In this document: piece by piece, positions 44,294 to 53,644 of the stretch
Position numbering within the stretch: the first letter of the stretch is position 1
Layout of the letters: the number at the start of each line of letters is the position of its first letter
Notes under the pieces: generated by a model
The model's database searches: none
What the model was told of the DNA's origin: nothing
The model's input: the letters and a program-made list of their open reading frames with translations, nothing else
Translations under genes and position numbers: made by a program
NCBI RefSeq assembly: GCF_033115175.1
Contig: NC_084837.1
Location: 66,611,266 to 66,675,265 of the forward strand
DNA length: 64,000 nucleotides
Source of the DNA: Lepus europaeus
Taxonomy: Eukaryota; Chordata; Mammalia; Lagomorpha; Leporidae
Direction: 5' to 3'

Positions 44294-44839
44294 AAAACAA
44301 ACAAAAACCCATGTCCCCAAGTCCTCTACACAACTTCTGCCTCTTTACTCTCAGCAGCCAGGCTTCCCTCGATTCTTGGATAAGTGACAATTTTCCAACT
44401 CCCCGCTAGGGCTCTGCCAACACAGTGTTGAGACAAGTCCCCTAGGCCGTGCTCTTGCCACGGGCTGATTTGCAGAAACTGTCCTGCTTCAGATTTACCA
44501 ACAGTATGAAAACAGAAATCAAACCTGGGCTCAGGTCTGGAGAGGGGGCAAGGGTACAGCTCTGAGAAAGAAGAAGCCGCTATATAAAACAGCTACAGGA
44601 AATGAGCAAAGATCTCAGAGTTCCCTTAAAAATGAACCAACCAACCCCGCTGTGAACTATAGCTGGTATTGAAGAGGGGGCCAGGATTAAAGACCACGGG
44701 ACATTTTTCCTTTCAACAACCCTGAAGTCCAAGTTTCCCTCTCCACCAACACCTGTTCAATTACTGGTTATGTGGAAGCCAAGCCAAGCACAGAGATGCT
44801 GCCTGGAATATTGGGTTAACTTGATGCTGATAGCTTCAC

Positions 44840-45295
44840 ACATCTTAGGAAGTCAGTTGGACAGCTGCCATGTCACGTGTTAAAGACCAAAGCACCCACA
44901 CCAGAAGATATGATGAGGAGGAGGATGTTCTAGATCTCTGAGAAAATTTTGATGAGGCATCAAAGAATGAAGCCAGAACTAAACTAGCTTTGTGATTCCA
45001 CAGTTGTACAGATACAGTGGATATCACCTGTTACTAGTTCTGCTAAATGAATATATATATATATAAATGCTATTTGTTCAGAATTTTGGGGTTATTTGAT
45101 TTTACATTTCCTCCCAGAATCTATTCGTTGGTTTAAAATATGAAATATTGGTGAAAAACTTGTGTTTTTGTTAGAGCATTCTTAGTGTATGGATGCATGT
45201 GGGTGTGTGTGCATATAGTGGAGAGCAAATTGGATAACGGTTCTACTCATCTTCTTCCTTTCCTCAGAAAATAAATCTTTACACACACACAAACA
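44840..45295 (+). pseudogene. Possible processed pseudogene fragment, unrecognised
   Basis: A frame from ATG at 44871 reads MSRVKDQSTHTRRYDEEEDV and LDL, then a stop at 44937-44939, ENFDEASKNEARTKLAL, another stop, and more. The acidic, protein-like composition across stops suggests a decayed gene copy. AATAAA occurs at 45271. No family was recognised and no clean A-tail or target duplication is visible. Confidence 0.25.
45040..45065. repeat. (TA)n microsatellite
   Basis: A short AT-alternating run in the PATL2-B2M gap. Confidence 0.8.
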
Positions 45296-45459
45296 AAACA
45301 AGTCCCAGACCCTCACCTCTATCTAGACACCACTCCGAAATACTTCTTGGTTTGAAAAAAGATTTACAGTTACCATTACCCGCCATTCCTTAGACCCTAT
45401 TTTTAGCACTTTTACTAGTGATTTTTCAGCTGTAAGTACAAAAGAAATGATTCAGTCTT

Positions 45460-46140
45460 TTTTTTACGATTTATTTATTTACTTGAAAGGCAGAGTCACA
45501 GAGAGTCAGAGACAGAGAGAGAGAGGTCTTCCATTCGCTGGTTTACTCCCTGGTAGCTTTAGGATCCGAAAGGAGAGAAGGCCTACACTTCCGGGAATGG
45601 GGAGTCCCTACCTGTACTTCCGGGGAAGAAAAGTCCTTGTCAAGGTCCCCGCGGGTGCCTAAAGTTCAACCATTGAGGATCAGACCTGCCTCAACCTTTA
45701 ACCCCCACACCCTATATCTATAATAGGAGCCCTCCTAAACTCTGATGAGCAACTTCCCCCGCCCCCCCCCCCGCCCCCGCTCTGTTGGGGCCAGGGAACA
45801 TTGCCCGGGAGTGGAATCCCAATAAAAGCTTGTGAATTCATTGATTCATCTGCCTGGGAAGATTTGTTACGCACTGGACACCTTGCACTCCCCAGATGGC
45901 AGCAATGGCTGGAGCTGTGCCGATCTGAAGCCAGGAGCCAGGAGCTTCTTCCGGGTCTCCCCTGTGGGTGCAAGGGCCCAAGGATTTGGGCCATCTTCTA
46001 CTGCTTTCCCAGGCTATAGCAGAGAGCTGGACTGGAAATGGAGTAGAAGCCGAGAAATGGAGCCGAGACTCGAACCGGCGCCCATATAGGATGCTGGTGC
46101 TTCAGGCAGCAGCTTTACCCGCTACGCCACAGCACTAGCC
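45460..46140 (-). repeat. C-type SINE split by a solo LTR
   Basis: Pieces 45460-45550 and 45888-46140 form one SINE (ACGATTTATTTATTTACTTG...; ...GCCACAGCACTAGCCC), interrupted by the LTR at 45551-45887. Confidence 0.92.
45551..45887 (+). mobile_element. Solo LTR of an endogenous retrovirus inserted in a SINE
   Basis: A 337-bp element begins TG and ends CA, with 5-bp target duplications CTCCC at 45546-45550 and 45888-45892. It has a TATA-like stretch near 45712 and AATAAA at 45821-45826. It splits a C-type SINE that resumes on the other side. No internal retroviral region is present, so it is a solo LTR fossil. A 5-bp duplication would fit class III/MaLR-like or some class II elements; the family is unassigned. 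Confidence 0.75.
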
Positions 46141-46448
46141 CTGAAAAGTTCTTAATCTGAGAGTCCCCTGAAATTCTGTATATATTCATGTGTTTTTTTG
46201 ACTTGAACATTTTTCTGGAGAGACAATCCTTAGCTTCCGTCACGTTTTCAAAGAGATCAAAGGTCCTCCGAAGGATAAGTCCTCTACAACCTGGTGTCCC
46301 TGGGCAGTCTCATTTACTCACATTTTGCTCCCAACTCAGTGCTGATGACTTCCAAGTCCCTTTGTCAGATCAGACCCCTCCCGACGTAAAGCACCTCAGT
46401 GGGTTCTCATCCCCTGCCCAGTCTAGAAGGCCTTTGAAGATCTGACCC

Positions 46449-46742
46449 ATGGAAGCAAGTATTCAGCCCAGCAATTACGATTCCTGTGTCCCACATCAGA
46501 GTGTTTACATTAAATTTCTGGTTCTGTCTTCTGACTCCAGCTTCCTGCCAATGCAGAACCTGGGAGGCAGTGGCAATGGCTCAATTAACTGTGTTCTGGC
46601 CATCTATGTCGGTGACCTGGATCAAGTTCCAAGCTCTTGGATTTGGCCTGGCCTCCCCCTAGCCATTGCAGACATTTGGAGAGTGACCTAGTACATGAGA
46701 GACTTTCCTCTGTCTGTCTCTATATAGTTCTTTTTTTAAAAA
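46449..46742 (+). repeat. C-type SINE, diverged
   Basis: TCAGCCCAGCAATTACGATT to CTCTGTCTGTCTCTATATAG and an A/T-rich tail. Confidence 0.78.
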
Positions 46743-46824
46743 AAAATTTTTTTGTTTATAAATATAAATTTCCATCTACATAGTTCACTGCTTCTCAAAA
46801 AAAAGGTAAGTGTGTGATCATGTA

Positions 46825-46877
46825 TATATGTGTATATGTATATGTACATGTACATGTATTTGCATATGTATATAAAA
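46825..46877. repeat. TATG/TGTA-type simple repeat
   Basis: TATATATGTGTATATGTATA and ATGTACATGTACATG follow a degraded SINE tail. Confidence 0.8.
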
Positions 46878-47576
46878 CCCTGACTGCCTCTCTCCAGCCT
46901 TCTGTCTTGAAGCTCCATGCCTTCTGGTTTGGGATTCAGGAAGAGTGAACTGCTTTTAGCTGTGCAGGGAGCCCAGGACTGCGCTGCACTAGCATGTCCC
47001 TCTTTGCCCTGGGGGCTTCTCACCCTTGCTCTGGGAGTTATATTCATTTCTAGAATAGGACGGCTTCCTAGCCCAGTTTTTGCTTTCTTTTTTTTTTTTT
47101 TTCAATGACACTGGAAGTATATTTTCAGCTCATATCTGATCACAAGCAAAATGAATTTATCAAGGAACAGTGATTTTAATTGGAAGGTGATTCTGGATGC
47201 TTTATGGGTTGCCTTAATGCTAATGTTTCAGTTATTCAAACTGAAATTTGAAAAGCAAATTCACCTCAGGCTTTACTTCCTCCGGGAAGCTGGTTCAGAC
47301 ACCCTCCCCCCTTCCGGGCTACCTCAGGCACTCTTCTGAGGTATGCTCAGAGGTTCTTACACTTTTTTCCCATTGTACCTGTCACACTTAGTGGTCATTC
47401 CGTTTCTGTGTTGGTCACCTCCACTGCAGAGCAGAGACGTGTCAGCCTCCTCTTCGTGCCCACACTTACCACGATCTCTGGAACAGAGCAGGTTCTCAGT
47501 AAATGTAGATTGAGCTGAACTGAAATGGAAAAATAATGGTGCTTACTCGCAAAAACTTCTTCAGATGCAGTTTCTT

Positions 47577-47914
47577 TTTGTTTCTTTTTTTTTTTTAAAT
47601 TTAATCCCCCCCCCAAAAAAGAAACCATTTATTTAAGGAATACAGACTTCATGCATTTCATAAGTACAACTTTAGCAATATAGTGATTCTTCCCACCATA
47701 CCCGCTCTCCCACCCACTCTCCCACTCCTCCTCCTCCTCCCTCTCCCATTCCCAGTCCTATTCTCCATTAAGATTCATTTTCGATTAACTTTGTACACAG
47801 AAGACCAACTCTATACTAAGTAAAGAGTTCAACAATTTGCATGGTAAAAAAAAACAAAAAGAAGACACAAAACAGAAAAACTGTTCCTCAACAATCGAGA
47901 CAAGGGTCACTGAG
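47577..47914 (-). mobile_element. L1 3' end (leporid type), minus strand
   Basis: A reverse-oriented L1 tail (ATTTCATAAGTACAACTTTA, ACACAGAAGACCAACTCTAT), flanked by perfect 17-bp copies of TTCAGATGCAGTTTCTT at 47560-47576 and 47915-47931. Confidence 0.85.
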
Positions 47915-48430
47915 TTCAGATGCAGTTTCTTGCCAGTGTGAAAGCTGTCAGAACCATAATGTAGTCCTTGTGGTTAAGCCCTAGCAGAAAACGAATACAG
48001 CTGCAAGGTTATGAGGGAGGGAATCTTAGGCACATATGGCTTAGAACAAGAACATCACAAAGACTCTGCCACAAACACTACTGTGCGTGGTGCACAACGG
48101 ACACGCAGGTTCCCACTGCAGCGCTGCTCCTGTTTGTTACTTCAGCTGACACCTGCCTCCCGAGTTCACCCTACTCCAGCTCACTCTCCTCACTGTTCCC
48201 AGGAGATGTCAGTCTACGAAAACCAACTTCATGATATCTAAGCCAGGAATCATAACAGCAAAGATATACAGGTTTAACTACAAATATAAGACTGCACTGA
48301 AGACATTTATACAAAGGAAAATTCTAGATGGAACAAAGATTAAAACATTTTTTAAAAATCTCAAAGAAAAACATGTATGAAAACTCTTTTCATTATTTCT
48401 AAATATTTTTTAAAGAATTATTTGTTTGGG

Positions 48431-48691
48431 GGCCGGCGCTGTGGCACAGTGGGTTAAAACCCTGGCCTATAGCACCAGCATTCCATATAGGCGCCGGTTC
48501 GAGACCCAGCTGCTCCACTTCCAATCCAGCTATCTGCTATGGCCTGGGAAAGCAGTAGAAGATGGCCCAAGTCCTTGGGCCCCTGGACCCGCGTGGGAGG
48601 CCTGAAAGCAGCTCCTGGTTCCTTGCTTCGGATTGGCGCAGCTCCAGCCATTGCAGCCAATTGGGGAGTGAACAAACCATCGGATGGAAGA

Positions 48692-48725
<34 letters not shown>

Positions 48726-48779
48726 ACTCTCTCTGTGTAACTCTTTCAAATAAATAAATAAATATTAAAAAAAAAAAAG
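48431..48779 (+). repeat. C-type SINE with (CT)n
   Basis: GGCCGGCGCTGTGGCACAGT to AAATAAATAAATATTAAAAA, with a CT tract near 48691-48720. Confidence 0.95.
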
Positions 48780-48785
48780 AAATTT

Positions 48786-48815
48786 CTGGGCCGGCACCAT
48801 AGCTCACTACCTGAC
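48786..48815 (+). repeat. 5'-end stub of a C-type SINE
   Basis: CTGGGCCGGCACCATAGCTC is a SINE head with nothing after it. The 3' part is absent. Confidence 0.6.
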
Positions 48816-49252
48816 CTCATATGGCTAAAAAGATGGAATAAAACCACCTTCAGGCTACATAGGCGAGGTAGAGATGAAACAGAAATCATTTTCACATTTA
48901 GACTCGCATGCTCCTCCCTCTAGATATCTCATTACATGAATGACAACATTCCAAACTACGACAAAATACAAACTCTAAAACACTTCTGGTCCCAAGGGTT
49001 TCAGATAAGGAATACTTGACCTGTAGTTAGAACAAAACAATAATGCTTTGTGGAAAGGTTTTTAAAAATATCCAACGAAAAATGCTTTAAAAGGAAAAGC
49101 AAGCGGGAAAACCAGCTCTGTTGGCTCCGGGTCTAAAGTTCACCTTTTCTTTGGTACCAAGGTCCTCTGCAGGTTCTCCCTTAATGCTTCCAGCTGGACT
49201 TTGTTGCTCTCCCGATACCATGATCTATTCATAGGCCTATAAATGGTCCATG
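48816..49252. other. Intergenic, nothing recognised
   Basis: Unique-looking AT-rich sequence between two SINEs, with no frame or repeat I can support. Confidence 0.5.
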
Positions 49253-49574
49253 GGGGTCAGCGCTGTGGCGCAGCAGGTAAAGCTGTCACCTGCATCGCCA
49301 GCATCCCATATGAACGCCTGTTCCAGTCCCGATGGCTCCACTTCCTATCCTCTCTGCTAACAAACTTAAGGATGGCTCAAGTCCTCGGATCCCTGCCACC
49401 ATGCGGAAGACCTGGAAGAAGCTCCTGGCTCCTGGCTTTGGCTTGGCCCAACCCCTGACAGCCATCTGGGGAGTGAACCAGCAGATGGGAGATCTCTCTC
49501 TCGGTCTCTCCCTCTCTCTCTGCAACTCTGACTTTCAAATAAATAAATAAATCTTTAACAAAAAAAACCAAAAA
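49253..49574 (+). repeat. C-type SINE
   Basis: GGGGGTCAGCGCTGTGGCGC to AAATAAATAAATCTTTAACA. Flanks GTCCATGGG / GTCTATGGG suggest a target duplication. Confidence 0.94.
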
Positions 49575-50265
49575 ACAAAAAACAGTCTATGGGCTGCTCA
49601 TGGGAGTAACTTTCTCCAGTGCCAGGTTCTTGCCCAGAGACCAGCAGGTGCTCAGTAAACAACTGTTGAGTGCTTGATTGCAGTGAGCACTGAGATCTGA
49701 TGGATAGGTTGCAGGCAGATGATAGCAGTTTTTAGACCAGGTTAAGAAGGAAGCCAAAGCCTTGGAACACCTTTGTCCTGGGGGCTAGAGGACCCCTCTT
49801 GTTACTCTCAATTCCTTTTTAACCCTGACAACAGCAGGTACAGTAACAGTAGTCTGGCCGGTTTGGAGTGTGGTATCTGTGAAGTAGAACAGAAATGGCA
49901 GTGCCGGTAGGACTCAGCCTGCCATCCTCACAAGGTATGCTGGGCCCACAACACTGGGGCTAGCCTGGCTCAACTGGGGGCAGTGATGGGTCAGGGGGAT
50001 TGGAGCTTCTGACTAAGCCAGACTTCAGCAAAATCCTCCCACCCTTCACCTGCAGCTCTATAGGCCATGATCCTCTGCCCCTCACCTGAGTGTATTCAAC
50101 ATGTTCTTTGAGCTAAAAGGTAAACTTGACTTTGGACAGGCAAATATTTATCCTGAACTAGGCTCCAATTGTTTGTGTTTTCCCAATGGTCATATACTCA
50201 TGTTTTGGCTTGAAAATAAGAATCAATATCCTTCCCAAACTGTGGTTATTATTAAGAGATTTGGG

Positions 50266-50600
50266 GCCGGCGCCGTGGCTTAACAGGCTAATCCTCCGCC
50301 TTGCGGCGCCAGCACACCGGGTTCTAATCCTGGTTGGGGCACCAGATTCTATCCCGGTTGCCCCTCTTCCAGGCCAGCTCTCTGCTATGGCCCGGGAAGG
50401 CAGTGGAGGATGGCCGAAGTCCTTGGGCCCTGCACCCGCATGGGAGACCAGGATAAGCACCTGGCTCCTGGCTTCGGATCAGCGCGAAGCACCGGCCGCA
50501 GCGGCCATTGGAGGGTGAACCAACGGCAAAAAGGAAGACCTTTCTCTCTGTCTCTCTTACTATCCATTCTGCCTGCCCAAAAAAAAAAAAAAAAAAAAAA
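50266..50600 (+). repeat. Young C-type SINE with TSD
   Basis: GCCGGCGCCGTGGCTTAACA to a long A-tail. 12-bp duplication AAGAGATTTGGG at 50254-50265 and 50601-50612. Confidence 0.96.
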
Positions 50601-50612
50601 AAGAGATTTGGG

Positions 50613-51951
50613 AGAAATCAGGATTTCATACTCCTGTGCTGCTTTTTTTTTTTTTTTTACATAAAGTACATATGATTTCCCAATAAAAACTAATTGGCAA
50701 TTGATAGCATACGTTGCTTACACACAAGCCTATGAGGCAGACAGCTTCCTGGCCAATCGGATACTTCAACTCTCTTAACTTTTATTTTCCTATTTAGTCA
50801 TCCTCAAGTAGGGCAGAGTAGTGCATATCTTATATGGACTTTGTGAGGTTTTATCCCTCCGTTGGATGGTGTCTGATTTAGTAGCTGTCAGTTAAAAAAA
50901 GAAATCTCCCTTTTGGGGTTCTACTTGAAGCTCTGGCCTATGGCCTGTTATGCAACAGCTCTCAAATCTAAGGAGTGAAGCAGCATGAACACCTTAGGGG
51001 GGGCTCACACAGTAACTCCACGCCAGCATGGTCTGGGGTCCTCTTTTCCTTGGGACCCCTCACAGCACTTACATTTTCCACAAACGCTGCCCTCAACCAA
51101 CATTTGCTGACGTTATTCGTAGACTTAACATAAGAGACTGAGGATTTCCAGCCCCAAAGCAGACCTAACCAGGAGGTACTTCCCAGCAGGGAACCATCCA
51201 CAAACCCCTTACATTATACCATTTAACAACGGTTGCCTCTGGGTTGCAGGACTTCTGGTGGTTCCAGTTTTCTGACATGCACATATGACTTTCATGAACA
51301 AAAAAAAAAAAGTCAGTTAAAAAAAATAATACCACACAATCTGGTACTGGTTCCCATTTATCTACTTCCTCTCCTACCTTGGCACCTGCTTCTCTTCTTG
51401 CTTAGTCTCCAAGGCACCCAGGCCTTCTTACGAACACCTCCTCCGAAACTGTCCACAGTGGTTGTCTAGTGGAAAGGGTGAGGTTTTTTGAATCACTTGG
51501 ACTGATGCTTGGATTTCAGCAAAGTGTGAACTTGGCAATACCTTCCACTTCCCTTTGCATTCTAGCCAGCATTTACTATTTTGAATAAATTCATTGTAAA
51601 AATATTTTTAGGAAAGCCATATAGGAAAAAAAAAATCGTATAGTTAATTGCACTTCTGGGAGCTAACACTATTAACTTGTCATGATTGCAGATTTACAAG
51701 CTTGCCCTCCTAGGCAAATACTTTTCCTATCATTTAAAAAAGTTTTATTCTCATTTTCTTCATCACTGTTCAAAACAGTCACAAATAGAAATCCAAGAAA
51801 AATACAACAGTTTCCCATACAGTGAAAGCTGATAGACTGTTCTCTGTCTTCACTATTTTTTAAAATGCTTTTAAAGTTGTTTTTCTAGGTAAACAGGTCA
51901 AGATTCATCTTTAATAAGTGTTTGTATTTCTCTGTAATCTAGTAAACATGG
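50613..51951. other. Intergenic, nothing recognised
   Basis: It contains an isolated T-run (about 50643-50658), two short A-runs and unique-looking sequence leading up to the 77-bp duplication. No exon of PATL2 or B2M was recognised. Confidence 0.5.
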
Positions 51952-52107
51952 CTGTAGAAGCTAACAGCTATCTTTTCCTATGCTACGAAGGCACTTTCCT
52001 AGTACAATTCAACAGGAACATTTCAGGCCTGTAGAAACTAACAGCTATCTTTTCCTATGCTACGAAGGCACTTTCCTAGTACAATTCAACAGGAACATTT
52101 CAGGCCT
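51952..52107. repeat. 77-bp tandem duplication
   Basis: The unit starting CTGTAGAAGCTAACAGC is repeated directly, head to tail, with period 77 and a single G/A difference. It lies about 1.5 kb upstream of B2M in otherwise unique sequence, so it is a recent local duplication. Confidence 0.95.
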
Positions 52108-53015
52108 AAATAGTTTTCAATGAGCTTTAAAGAGGGCTTAAGGTGTAACAATTATTCTTATAGTTCAGAGTTACAGAAGGAGCTGGTAGAAAACCCAGGT
52201 AAACAGCATTAACCACTGCTGTTGGGCGCAGGGTCAGGCTGTCTGCATTACCTCACTTTGCTAGGTCTGTAGAGAATAGTCTACCTTCTCTTAGTTCAGA
52301 CACGGCTTCTGCGGTAGGGACTATTAAAAGCCTAAAATGATACAGCAATCTAGAGGTTTTGGCTGTGCTCCTTGGGGAAGCCCCGTGTAACCCCTTCAAC
52401 TAAAAACCTTGGTGATTTCCAAAATCTCTACTCTTCCCTGTCCCCACGGTCCACTTCCTGTTCTGTCTAGCATCAAAACCCAGGCGTCACTCACTCTAGC
52501 GTAGGTTTTCTTAGAGAGTCTGCCCGTATTGTTGCGCTCCTCTAGCCAGGGCGTTTAACCTCCTTGGCTGGGCCCAACCAGAAGCGATCCAAACTTTCTA
52601 AAACGCTGAGCCCTTCCAAATGCGTAAGGCGCCAGCGCCAGTGGAATTCAGGCCAGAGTTTGAATCCTAGCTTCCTAGCTTTTGTTTTCCTTGTCCGTAA
52701 AAGAAGTGAGGCAACTCCCGCCTCCCAGAGTTAACTCTTGCACGCACTCTTTCTGGCTTCTAGCTGACCTGCTCAGGTACCCCGGTACCCTTCTGAGGTG
52801 GTCACCGGGAGGGGACGAGCCACCTGGAGGGCTCGGGCACTCGGACGCCCTAAGCAGCTGCTGCTTTGTCAGCGGTCATTCTCCAAAGAGGGCTACCGAG
52901 ACCGCAGCGAGGCCATGGGGAGGAACTTCGTGGTACGAAATTTCACAGAAAGAAACTTTTCCTGGCAGAGATACCAAAGGCAAGAAGGGGCCCTGCGTGG
53001 TCTTCATGGGGCGCG

Positions 53016-53039
53016 TTTTTTTTTTTTTTTTTTTTTTTT
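53016..53039. repeat. Poly-T run upstream of B2M
   Basis: An uninterrupted run of 24 T about 0.54 kb upstream of the B2M start codon. No SINE body is attached. Confidence 0.9.
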
Positions 53040-53267
53040 CTTGCCCAGCGTGTCCCCGGGGCTGTGCTGATAAATCCAAGTTCCAGTTCTGATAGTCACC
53101 TTTCAACCCAAAATAGTTCAAATCCAAAAATATTTCTGGGCTTTTTCTTGCCAAGGAAAACTGCAGGCTGAGCCATTCTTCAGCGGGTCGCTGAGCGTCT
53201 GTCTCCCAGGCCCATTCCCACAGAGAGGGAGCTGGAGGAAGGGGTGTCCAGCCTGGAGGCCGACGAC

Positions 53268-53285
53268 GGGGGGGGGGGGGGGGGG
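53268..53285. repeat. 18-nt poly-G run upstream of B2M promoter
   Basis: Eighteen consecutive G about 115 bp upstream of the ISRE. It could form quadruplex structure and is prone to length change or sequencing error. Confidence 0.9.
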
Positions 53286-53393
53286 CGGGCGCATCCACAT
53301 TCAGGCACACACCCCAGATCTGTCCGAGGGCGCCGAACTACGGACAGCGAACCCGCTCGGCCCGGCCCACGCCTTGCCGAGCATCACGAGACT

Positions 53394-53520
53394 TTACAAG
53401 AAACTGAAACTGGAAGCGGGAAAGTCCCTCTCTCTAACCTGGTCCTGCCTCCTGCGCCCGGAGACTGCTGACGGCCCCGCGGGCGGCGTCCTGATTGGAC
53501 GAGGGCGCGGGGCATATAAG
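53394..53520 (+). promoter_or_regulatory. B2M: B2M promoter: ISRE, kappaB, X2/Y boxes, TATA-like
   Basis: Visible elements in order are ISRE core GAAACTGAAAC (53400-53410), kappaB site GGGAAAGTCCC (53418-53428), X2/CRE-like TGACGG (53469-53474), Y box/inverted CCAAT ATTGG (53494-53498) and a TATA-like CATATAAG (53513-53520). Order and spacing match the classical B2M/MHC-I promoter, which is driven by IRF, NF-kappaB, RFX/CREB/NF-Y and NLRC5/CIITA. Interferon and NF-kappaB inducibility is inferred from family knowledge. Confidence 0.9.
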
Positions 53521-53574
53521 AGGGCTCAGGGGGCGGCCCCGGGCACTCCACGGGTGATCAGCGTTCCGTCCGCG

Positions 53575-53644
53575 ATGTCGCGCTCCGTCGTGGGCTTGGC
53601 ACTGCTCGCGCTGGTCTTGTTCCCCGGCCTGGAGTGCGTCCAGC
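53575..53644 (+). CDS. B2M: B2M exon 1 coding part: signal peptide
   Basis: Starts at ATG in GCGATGTCG, 55 nt after the TATA-like box. It encodes a hydrophobic signal peptide followed by V-Q and the first base of Arg. The donor CAGC|GTGAGT is identical in position to human. Confidence 0.97.

Larger units (their letters stand above)
52108..53393. other. B2M distal upstream region
   Basis: Mostly unique sequence that becomes GC-rich from about 52.7 kb. It holds the T24 and G18 runs listed separately. Minus-strand frames here have no recognised homology. Confidence 0.5.
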
